A DNA stretch of 64,000 nucleotides from Ferrovibrio sp964218355. Lineage in GTDB: Bacteria; Pseudomonadota; Alphaproteobacteria; Ferrovibrionales; Ferrovibrionaceae. The notes beneath the pieces were generated by a model. The model was not told the origin of the DNA. It did not search any database and was given only the letters and a program-made list of their open reading frames with translations. The DNA is taken from the NCBI RefSeq assembly GCF_964218355.1, contig NZ_CAXPMC010000003.1, positions 62,001 through 126,000 of the forward strand, written 5' to 3'. Of this stretch, positions 57,875-64,000 are shown piece after piece. The translations under genes were made by a program, and so were the position numbers. The number at the start of each line of letters is the position of its first letter. The first letter of the stretch is position 1.

Positions 57875-58911
57875 CCGTTCCCCCGGATGCCCCGCCCTCC
57901 TGGCCGGTGCAGTCCGGCCGTTTCGATCTCGGCGATCTGCAGACCCTGTCGGGCGAGACGATGCCCGGCGCCTTCCTCAGCTGGAAGACCCATGGCACGC
58001 TGAACGCGGCGCGCGACAACGTGATCCTCTACCCGACCAGCTATTCGGCGCAGCATCCCGACATCGAATGGCTGATCGGGCCCGATTTCGTGCTCGACCC
58101 GGCGCGCTGGTTCATCGTCATCCCCGACATGTTCGGCAACGGCCTGTCCTCCAGCCCGTCGAACACGCCGGCCTATCCCGCGCTGGTGACGGCGTGGGAC
58201 AACGTGCAGGCCCAGCGCCGCCTGCTGTCCGAGGTGTTCGGCATCGAAAGGCTGGCCTGCGTCTACGGCTGGTCGATGGGGGCGCAGCAGGCCTATCACT
58301 GGGCGGCTTTGTTCCCCGACGACGTGGCGCGCATCGTGGTCAATTGCGGCTCGGCCCGCACTGCCGAACATAACCGGGTGTTCCTCAAGTCGCTGATGGC
58401 CACCCTGGAGGCGGCACCCGAGCATACCGGCAACGGCCGCTTCTCGGCGCCGCCCGCTGCCGCGATCCGCGCTTTTGGCCGCATCTATGCCGGCTGGGCG
58501 CTGAGCCAGGATTTCTACCGCGAGGGGCTGCATCTCTCGGCGCTCGGCGCGCCCGATCTCGAGACTTTCCTGCGCACCGACTGGGAAGAGCGCTATGCGC
58601 GCCGCGATGCCGCCGACCTCTACGCCCAGCTGCGCTGCTGGGAGGCGGGCGACATCAGCGCCAACCCGCTCTATGACGGCGACTTCGTCGCCGCCCTGCG
58701 GGCGATCCGCGCCCGCGTGCTGCTGCTGCCGGGCGCCACCGACCTGTATTTCCGCGTCGCCGACAACGAGGCCGAGATGGCCAATCTCGGCCGCGCCGAA
58801 CTTCTGCCGATCCCCAGCATCTGGGGCCACCGCGCCGGCAATCCGGTGCAGAATCCGGAAGACACGGCGTTCCTGCGCGACAACGTGCGCCGCTGGCTGG
58901 ATCTGGACTAG
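57871..58911 (+). CDS. Alpha/beta-fold hydrolase, homoserine acetyltransferase-like
   Basis: The 346-residue protein has the MetX-type fold. It has AFLSWKTHGTLNAARDNVILYPTSY near residue 34, FIVIPDMFGNGLSSSPSNTP, and the nucleophile elbow VYGWSMGAQQAYHWAALFP with Ser near residue 132. The catalytic His is probably in IWGHRAGNP near residue 320. True homoserine acetyltransferases have related motifs, but this divergent branch also includes hydrolases, so a methionine role is uncertain. It is translationally coupled to meaB. Confidence 0.82.
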   Translation: MTVPPDAPPSWPVQSGRFDLGDLQTLSGETMPGAFLSWKTHGTLNAARDNVILYPTSYSAQHPDIEWLIGPDFVLDPARWFIVIPDMFGNGLSSSPSNTPAYPALVTAWDNVQAQRRLLSEVFGIERLACVYGWSMGAQQAYHWAALFPDDVARIVVNCGSARTAEHNRVFLKSLMATLEAAPEHTGNGRFSAPPAAAIRAFGRIYAGWALSQDFYREGLHLSALGAPDLETFLRTDWEERYARRDAADLYAQLRCWEAGDISANPLYDGDFVAALRAIRARVLLLPGATDLYFRVADNEAEMANLGRAELLPIPSIWGHRAGNPVQNPEDTAFLRDNVRRWLDLD

Positions 58912-58917
58912 GCGGGC

Positions 58918-59355
58918 TTACGCCTCCAGCACCGGCGTCGTGTTCGGCACCACCGGATCGATGGCGCCGGCGCCCTCGCCGGTGCCGCGCGGCAGCACGG
59001 CGCCGTTGATCGGCAGGGCCGGGCCCAGCCACAGGGCATTCGACAGGTGGTCGTCATACTGGTGGCCGGTATTCGGGTGCACGAGGATGCTGAGGCCCCG
59101 CCGGTTCAGCATCAGCCAGGGCACCAGCCGGGCGAAATCCGCGACGTCGAAGGCCACCTGGTACATCGGCGAGGCATGGGGCCCGACCGGGCGGTCATGC
59201 CAGCGGCCGAGCATCACGGCGAAGCGTTCGGCCATGCGGTCGCGCAGCCAGGCCGCCGTCTCCCGCTCCGCCGGGCCATCGAAATAGACATGGGCATGGT
59301 AGCTGGCGATGGCCGCAACCGGGCGCGGCGCGGCGGTGTCTGGCAGCCGGTTCAT
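58918..59355 (-). CDS. DOPA 4,5-dioxygenase family protein
   Basis: The 145-residue protein matches PF08883: IASYHAHVYFDGPAERETAAWL near residue 16 with the first metal histidine pair, GPHASPMYQVAFD, and ILVHPNTGHQYDDHLSNALWLG near residue 90 with the second. Some fungal and plant members cleave DOPA for betalain pigments, but bacterial homologues have no agreed substrate. It is convergent with the MetX-like hydrolase gene, 6 bases away. Confidence 0.87.
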   Translation of the reverse strand: MNRLPDTAAPRPVAAIASYHAHVYFDGPAERETAAWLRDRMAERFAVMLGRWHDRPVGPHASPMYQVAFDVADFARLVPWLMLNRRGLSILVHPNTGHQYDDHLSNALWLGPALPINGAVLPRGTGEGAGAIDPVVPNTTPVLEA

Positions 59356-59462
59356 GCCTGAATTTCCCTCTTCGGTGGTGATTTGTTGCGGTAACGTCGC
59401 CGCCGGGTATGGATTTGGCCGGCGGTTCCGGGCAATCCTAGGGCAAAGACACCGACAGGCAA

Positions 59463-59480
59463 GGGACCCGGCAGGGTCCC
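59463..59480. other. Short perfect hairpin in the sensor kinase upstream region
   Basis: GGGACCC (59463-59469) and GGGTCCC (59474-59480) flank GGCA, about 64 bases before the kinase start. The rest of the 188-base gap shows no gene. Function is not apparent. Confidence 0.3.
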
Positions 59481-59543
59481 GGCCGGAAGCGGCAACGACA
59501 GGCGGGATGGGGGCATGACCGTTTGCAGGAAGGACGGGCGGCC

Positions 59544-61823
59544 GTGAACGGAGGCGCAGGAAGCGCGGCGCCGGCCGCGCCTGCGCCGCGCCATGGCGCG
59601 CTGGCGCGGCTGGTCGATGGCTTCGTGCCGCCGGCGGTGCTGCGCGGGCAGGACCCGCGCCTGCTGCACCGCTATCGCAGCATCGTGCAGCTGACGCTGT
59701 CGGTCTGCCTCGCGGCGCTGCTGATCCCGCCCTACCTGCTGATCCGCTCCGGGCTGAACGGCTGGGAGATCGCCGGCTTCGTCTCGATGATCGGCGGGCC
59801 GCTGGCGGGCGCGCTGCTGATCCGCTTCACCGGCAGCATCCCCTTTGCCATCGGATTCATGGCCCTCAATGGCGGGCTCGGCAACACCATCCTCACGCTG
59901 GGCACCGGCGGTCTCGCGTCCAGCTTCGCCCTGTTCAGCGTGCTGGGCCTGGCGCTAACCATGCTGACCAGCAACGGCCGGGTGATCGCCTGGGTGGCGG
60001 CGATGGCATCGATGAACTTCATCGTCGTGCTGGTCTGCCATCTGGGCGGCTGGGTGCCGCCCTTTGCGGTGCCGGCGCAGGAGCAGATCCTGCTGCATTT
60101 CCTCTGCCTGATGTTCGCCGTGCTGCTGATGGCGCGCTCGGCGATCGCCTCGCTGGCCGCCCGCACCAAGGCGCGCCGGGCGCTGCAGGATGCCAAGCAG
60201 CAGGCGGAAGCGGCGACGCGGGCGAAATCCGAATTCCTCGCCATGATGAGCCACGAGATCCGCACGCCGATGAACGGCGTGCTCGGCCTGACCCGGCTGC
60301 TGCTGCGCACGCGGCTGGACGAGGAGCAGAAGAATCTCGCCGATACGGCATTGCAGTCAGGCGAGGCGCTGCTGGCGATCCTCAACGACATCCTCGATTT
60401 CTCCAAGCTGGAAGCCGGCCGCATCGACCTCGAGGAGATCAGCTACGACCTGCCGGGGCAGATCGCGTCGGCGCTGGCACTGGTCGAGGTGCGGGCGGCC
60501 GAGAAAAGCCTGATCCTGCGCCGGGATATCGATCCGGATCTGCCGCATTTCGTGCGCGGCGATCCGGGGCGGCTGCGCCAGGTGCTGCTGAACCTGCTGT
60601 CGAATGCCGTGAAATTCACCGAACGCGGCTCGGTCACCCTGTCGGTGCAGGCCGAAGCCGGCGGCATGATACGCTTTGCCGTGCGCGATACCGGCATCGG
60701 CATTGCGCCGGAACAGGCCGGGCGGCTGTTCCAGCGCTTCTCGCAGGCGGATTCCTCGATCACCCGCCGCTTCGGCGGCACCGGCCTCGGCCTCGCCATC
60801 TGCCGCACCCTGGTCCAGGCGATGGATGGCGAGATCGGCGTCGACAGCTGGCCCGGCGAGGGCAGCGCCTTCTGGTTCCGCCTGCCGCTGCCCGATGCCC
60901 CGGCACCGGCGGCCGGCACGGTGACGGAGCGGCCGCCGCTGCCGCCTTTGCGCATCCTGATCGCCGAGGACAACCCGGTGAACCAGAAGGTGCTGGGCGG
61001 CCTGCTGGCCGGCATGGTGAAACCCGGCGAGAGCCATGTGATCGATTATGTCGAGGACGGCATCGCCGCAGTGGAAGCCGTGCAGGCCGGTGCCTACGAC
61101 CTGCTGCTGACCGACATCCACATGCCGCGGCTGGACGGGCTGCGTGCAACCCGGGCGATCCGCGCCCTGCCGCCGCCGCAGAATGCCGTGAAGATCATCG
61201 CGGTAACCTCCAGCATTGGCGCCGACCGCATCCGCGACTGCCTCGAAACCGGCATGGACGATTATGTCGGCAAGCCGGTCAACCCGGATCTGCTGGACCT
61301 GGCGGTGCGCCGCGCGCTGGCCCTACCCGGTGCGCTGGCCGAGGATGCGGAACTGGCGGCGCTGGCGGCAACCGAGGATCCGGCGGCGCCCCATATCGGC
61401 CCCGACCATGACGGGGCGGCCCTGCAGGAGCTGTTCGACACCTTCGGACGCGACGGGCTTGGCGAGCTGGTGGAAACCTTTTATCGGGTGGCGGCCGATC
61501 TGCGGCAGGGCTTGGACGAGGCGGCGGCCGCAGGCGATGCGCCGCGGCTGGCGGCGCTGGCGCACAAGCTGCGCGGCGGCGCCGGCAGCCTCGGCCTGCG
61601 CCGGCTGCTGCACACCGCCCGGCGCATCGAGATCCTGGCGCGCGGCGGCGAGGCGGCCCAGGCCGCGGCCCTGCTCGGCCTGCTGCAGGCCGATCTCGAT
61701 GCCGGCTGCACCTGGCTGCGCCTGCAGGCGGCGACGGGCATCGCGGCGGCAGGTATCGCCGAGACAGGGAATGCCACGGCAGATGGCAGTGCGGGAGAAA
61801 GCGGGGACGGAGCACGGCAATGA
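59544..61823 (+). CDS. Membrane hybrid sensor histidine kinase with receiver and Hpt domains
   Basis: The product is about 759 residues. The N-terminus has five or six membrane segments (roughly residues 35-195) with no periplasmic sensor domain. A HisKA domain follows with LAMMSHEIRTPMNGVLGL near residue 235, a HATPase region with LNLLSNAVKFTERGSV, DTGIGIAPEQ and RFGGTGLGLAICRTL, a receiver (RILIAEDNPVNQK near 469, Asp in LTDIHMPRLDG near 522), and an Hpt domain (LAALAHKLRGGAGSLGL near 673). The GTG at 59544 has AAGGA upstream; a TTG at 59523 is in frame. It overlaps a CheY-like gene by 4 bases, its likely phosphoryl acceptor. Confidence 0.92.
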   Translation: MNGGAGSAAPAAPAPRHGALARLVDGFVPPAVLRGQDPRLLHRYRSIVQLTLSVCLAALLIPPYLLIRSGLNGWEIAGFVSMIGGPLAGALLIRFTGSIPFAIGFMALNGGLGNTILTLGTGGLASSFALFSVLGLALTMLTSNGRVIAWVAAMASMNFIVVLVCHLGGWVPPFAVPAQEQILLHFLCLMFAVLLMARSAIASLAARTKARRALQDAKQQAEAATRAKSEFLAMMSHEIRTPMNGVLGLTRLLLRTRLDEEQKNLADTALQSGEALLAILNDILDFSKLEAGRIDLEEISYDLPGQIASALALVEVRAAEKSLILRRDIDPDLPHFVRGDPGRLRQVLLNLLSNAVKFTERGSVTLSVQAEAGGMIRFAVRDTGIGIAPEQAGRLFQRFSQADSSITRRFGGTGLGLAICRTLVQAMDGEIGVDSWPGEGSAFWFRLPLPDAPAPAAGTVTERPPLPPLRILIAEDNPVNQKVLGGLLAGMVKPGESHVIDYVEDGIAAVEAVQAGAYDLLLTDIHMPRLDGLRATRAIRALPPPQNAVKIIAVTSSIGADRIRDCLETGMDDYVGKPVNPDLLDLAVRRALALPGALAEDAELAALAATEDPAAPHIGPDHDGAALQELFDTFGRDGLGELVETFYRVAADLRQGLDEAAAAGDAPRLAALAHKLRGGAGSLGLRRLLHTARRIEILARGGEAAQAAALLGLLQADLDAGCTWLRLQAATGIAAAGIAETGNATADGSAGESGDGARQ

Positions 61824-62212
61824 CAGCGTTCAAGGATTTGTGGGTGATGCTGGTGGAGGATGACCTCTATTCCCAGCGGATGACGCAGATGATGCTGCGG
61901 CAGTTCGGCATCGAGCGGCTGGTGGTGGCGGGTGACGGCGAGAAGGCGAAGGAGCAGTTCGACGAAGCGCGCGGCCAGTTCGACCTGATCGTGTCGGACT
62001 GGAACCTGCCGGTTTCCAGCGGGCTGGAGCTGCTCAAGCATGTCCGCGACGCGAAGACGAAAACCCGCTTCCTGATGCTGACCAGCAATGCCGGCCGCGA
62101 TTTCGTGTTGCAGGCGCGAACCCACGAGGTGGATGCCTATATCGCCAAGCCCTTCTCGGCCACCCAGCTGAAGCAGAAGATTCAGGGGCTGTTCGGCATC
62201 CGCGATTTCTGA
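61820..62212 (+). CDS. CheY-like single-domain response regulator
   Basis: The 130-residue receiver shows LVEDDLYSQRMTQMMLRQFG near residue 12, the phosphorylation Asp in DLIVSDWNLPVSSGLELLK near residue 58, FLMLTSNAGRDFV with Thr, and YIAKPFSATQLKQKI with Lys. There is no output domain. Overlap with the hybrid kinase stop (ATGA) implies a kinase-receiver pair, in which Hpt could pass phosphate to this protein. The downstream target is unknown. Confidence 0.92.
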   Translation: MTAFKDLWVMLVEDDLYSQRMTQMMLRQFGIERLVVAGDGEKAKEQFDEARGQFDLIVSDWNLPVSSGLELLKHVRDAKTKTRFLMLTSNAGRDFVLQARTHEVDAYIAKPFSATQLKQKIQGLFGIRDF

Positions 62213-62235
62213 CGGCCGGCTCTGAAGGCCGGCTG

Positions 62236-62760
62236 TCAGGACAGCGCCATCGTCTCGTTTTCCAGCTCGCGTACCTGGATCGTCTCGTCCAGCCGCCGCA
62301 CCGTGTCGTAGCGCGGGTCGCGCGGCTCGTAGAACGAGGCGCCGAGCAGCATGTTGGCCGTAATGCCGTCATCCGACAGCGGCAGCAGCAGCCGGCGATA
62401 CATCATCCAGCTGCGATCCTGCCAGTGCAGCTCCGAGGCGAAGTAGTTGATCGCCGGCGCGGTCGCGACAAGATCGAAGATCGTGCGGAAGCGCTCGTAA
62501 TGCCGGCCCTCGGCCAGTTCGTCGAGATAGCTGCCGGTCAGTTCGCGGCCGACATGCTCGCCGATATGGGTGCCGACCAGCCGGTAGCGGTAGCGGCCCT
62601 GCGGCATCACGTCGGCCAGGAAGATATGCGGCAGCAGTTCGGCGATGTCCCGCGGCTCGATCAGGCGCCGGGCCGGCATCAGGCAGTCGCGGCGGCGGGA
62701 CAGCCAGTAGCGGTAGAGCAGCCGCGTCGGTCCGTGGTCGATATGGTCGATGAAGGCCAT
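62236..62760 (-). CDS. PAS_5 domain protein (third of three in the window)
   Basis: The 174-residue lone PAS_5 protein shows LLYRYWLSRRRDCLMPARRLIEP near residue 14, DIAELLPHIFLADVMPQGRYRYRLVGTHIGEHVGRELTG near 38-76 (read as family segments), and SYLDELAEGRHYERF. The RYRLVGT and YLDEL parts match the two other copies. It is convergent with the CheY-like gene 23 bases away, so a role in that signalling pathway is possible but unsupported by any direct motif. Confidence 0.85.
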   Translation of the reverse strand: MAFIDHIDHGPTRLLYRYWLSRRRDCLMPARRLIEPRDIAELLPHIFLADVMPQGRYRYRLVGTHIGEHVGRELTGSYLDELAEGRHYERFRTIFDLVATAPAINYFASELHWQDRSWMMYRRLLLPLSDDGITANMLLGASFYEPRDPRYDTVRRLDETIQVRELENETMALS

Positions 62761-62858
62761 GGCAGACCCTCCCCGGGCCCGTATCCGGTCATGGGCCCGG
62801 ACAGGAAACTAGGGCGCCCGGGCGGGCCGACCAGAGGCGTGGCCGGACCGGAGCGGGC

Positions 62859-63227
62859 TCAGCCGGCGGCCAGGCGGTCGAATTCGCCAGATTCGAGCAG
62901 CCGGGCGAGATCGGCGGCGCCGCCGATCAGCTGGCCGCGGACAAAAACCATCGGGAAGGTCGGCCAGCCGGTCCACATTTTCAGGGCGTTGCGGCGGCGC
63001 CAGTCGCCGAGATAGCTGCCATATTCCAGGTAGCGGTGGGGGATGCCGCGGGCCTGCAGCAGGCGGCGGGCCCGGCGCGGGAATGGGTTCATCGCCATGC
63101 CAACCACCACCACGGTATCGGCGGCGATGGCGGCCTCGACCTCGGCGATGATGGCCGCGCCATGGCCGGCGGTTTTCTCGCGGATGGCGGGGTGGATGCG
63201 GGTTTCGTCGAGCACCGGGCGCGGCAT
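62859..63227 (-). CDS. Glutaredoxin-like protein without cysteine
   Basis: The 122-residue protein has a monothiol-glutaredoxin-like layout: VVVVGMAMNPFPRRARRLLQARG near residue 38 where CGFS or CPYC would be, then WTGWPTFPMVFVRGQLIGGAADLARLL with the cis-Pro and glutathione-binding parts. The whole protein contains no cysteine, so thiol redox catalysis is impossible; cluster or glutathione binding without catalysis is the remaining idea. About 30 extra residues lie before the fold. It is 25 bases from nudC on the same strand. Confidence 0.8.
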   Translation of the reverse strand: MPRPVLDETRIHPAIREKTAGHGAAIIAEVEAAIAADTVVVVGMAMNPFPRRARRLLQARGIPHRYLEYGSYLGDWRRRNALKMWTGWPTFPMVFVRGQLIGGAADLARLLESGEFDRLAAG

Positions 63228-63252
63228 CGGGGGTTTCCTTCTTCAGGCGCCG

Positions 63253-64000
63253 TCAGGCGCCGGCAATCCAGCGCCGGGCGATCTGGTGGGCCAGGCTGAT
63301 CGGCGGCGACAGGCGCGGACTGGCTTCCATGTTGGTGCTGTCGGCCAGCATCTGCGCGATCTCGTCGCGGCTGAACCAGCGCGCCTCCTCGAGTTCGGCT
63401 TTGTCCACGGTGATGGCGGCGTCGGCCGCTTCCGCGACACAGCCCAGCATCAGCGAGGCGGGAAACGGCCAGGGCTGCGAGGCGATGTAGCGCACCGCGC
63501 CGGTGGCCACCCCGGCCTCTTCCATGATCTCGCGGCGCACGGCCTCTTCCATGGTCTCGCCCGGCTCCATGAAGCCGGCCAGCGCCGAATACATGCCGGG
63601 CGGGAAATGCGCCTGCCGGCCCAGCAGCACCATGTCCTGCCCGGTCTGCGCATCGCGGCGCACCGCCAGCATGATCACCACCGGATCGGTGCGCGGGAAA
63701 TGCTGGGCCTTGCAGGCCTCGCTCTCGCAGCGCCGGCTGTAGCCACCCTCGGTCATTGCCGTCGGGTTGCCGCACTGGGCGCAGAAGCCGTGGCGCTGGT
63801 GCCAGTCGATTAGGCTGCGGGCCTGGGCGAGGATCGCCGCCTCGCCGGGGCTGACCTGCGGCGCGATCGAGCGCACGTCGATGTATTTCACCGTCTCGCC
63901 ATGCAGGTCGGCGGTGTCGGGCGCCGTGTCGCAATCGAGCGCGAAATGGGCGATGCCCGAATCGTCCAGTCCGAGGAACACGGCCGGCAGGGCCGGATAG
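63253..64000 (-). CDS. nudC: NADH pyrophosphatase (N-terminus outside window)
   Basis: The last 248 residues are present; the reading frame stays open to the right edge (...YPALPAVFLGLDD). The zinc ribbon is FCAQCGNPT with CESEAC; the Nudix box is GFMEPGETMEEAVRREIMEE, matching GX5EX7REUXEEXGU. SQPWPFPASLMLG after it is the NudC-specific motif. NudC hydrolyses NADH and in Escherichia coli removes NAD caps from RNA. The glutaredoxin-like gene follows closely on the same strand. Confidence 0.95.
   Translation of the reverse strand, partial: YPALPAVFLGLDDSGIAHFALDCDTAPDTADLHGETVKYIDVRSIAPQVSPGEAAILAQARSLIDWHQRHGFCAQCGNPTAMTEGGYSRRCESEACKAQHFPRTDPVVIMLAVRRDAQTGQDMVLLGRQAHFPPGMYSALAGFMEPGETMEEAVRREIMEEAGVATGAVRYIASQPWPFPASLMLGCVAEAADAAITVDKAELEEARWFSRDEIAQMLADSTNMEASPRLSPPISLAHQIARRWIAGA

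Overview
The window looks like chromosomal DNA from a GC-rich alphaproteobacterium, most likely Rhodospirillales-like. This is inferred from gene content: the ffh-rpsP-rimM-trmD-rplS block near leuCDB and asd, an alphaproteobacterial sulfite reductase cluster with DUF934 and DUF2849 proteins, three PAS_5 proteins, MeaB and mesaconyl-CoA hydratase homologues, and a palindromic intergenic repeat of the kind common in this class. No genus is claimed. I recognised no tRNA, rRNA, CRISPR array, insertion sequence, integrase or phage gene, and no gap between genes exceeds 300 bases.

Layout. 1-6600: lipopolysaccharide-type glycosyltransferases (GT2, partial, and GT9), ygfZ, tag, an acyl-CoA dehydrogenase divergent from an HxlR-SCP2-like regulator, a PAS_5 protein and a DUF924 protein. 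6759-15270: hspQ, then a minus-strand sulfate assimilation operon (cysG, DUF2849, cysI, DUF934, cysH, cysD, cysNC, TauE/SafE exporter) that starts at an AT-rich island. 15496-22915: a small membrane protein with an XRE regulator, a CBS-BON protein, a DJ-1/PfpI protein, pyrD, an acyl-CoA dehydrogenase, a DUF4442 hotdog protein, and TetR and LysR regulators. 23012-29268: two overlapping nitronate monooxygenase paralogues, mmsA, zapE and a pentapeptide-repeat protein. 29304-35001: sdhCDAB, a mesaconyl-CoA hydratase-like protein and a CitE/malyl-CoA lyase-like protein.

35131-42864: pdxY, a second PAS_5 protein, asd, and an accessory stretch of NTF2-fold, TetR, glutathione-transferase, DsbA-like, LysE and 2H-phosphoesterase genes. 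43025-50691: leuB, leuD and leuC, a divergent GcvA-type LysR gene, an alpha/beta hydrolase, DUF2867 and DoxX proteins, and a glutathione transferase divergent from an HxlR regulator. 50814-54415: the translation and secretion block rplS-trmD-rimM-rpsP-ffh. 54557-64000: a single-domain response regulator, a DUF3108 protein, a hypothetical protein, meaB with an overlapping MetX-like hydrolase, a DOPA-dioxygenase family protein, a hybrid histidine kinase overlapping a CheY-like regulator, a third PAS_5 protein, a cysteine-free glutaredoxin-like protein and nudC (partial).

Functionally the window is mostly housekeeping: sulfate to sulfide with siroheme supply, leucine and aspartate-family biosynthesis, complex II, and propionate/C2 carbon handling (mmsA, meaB, mesaconyl-CoA hydratase, CitE-like lyase). 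Between these blocks sit small regulator-plus-enzyme cassettes, several with clear inverted repeats in their promoters. I found no clear undescribed defence or mobile system. The best leads are the perfect palindromes near regulator genes, the AT-rich cys promoter island, the duplicated pentapeptide module, the accessory DUFs of the sulfite reductase operon, the PAS_5 paralogues and the cysteine-free glutaredoxin-like protein.
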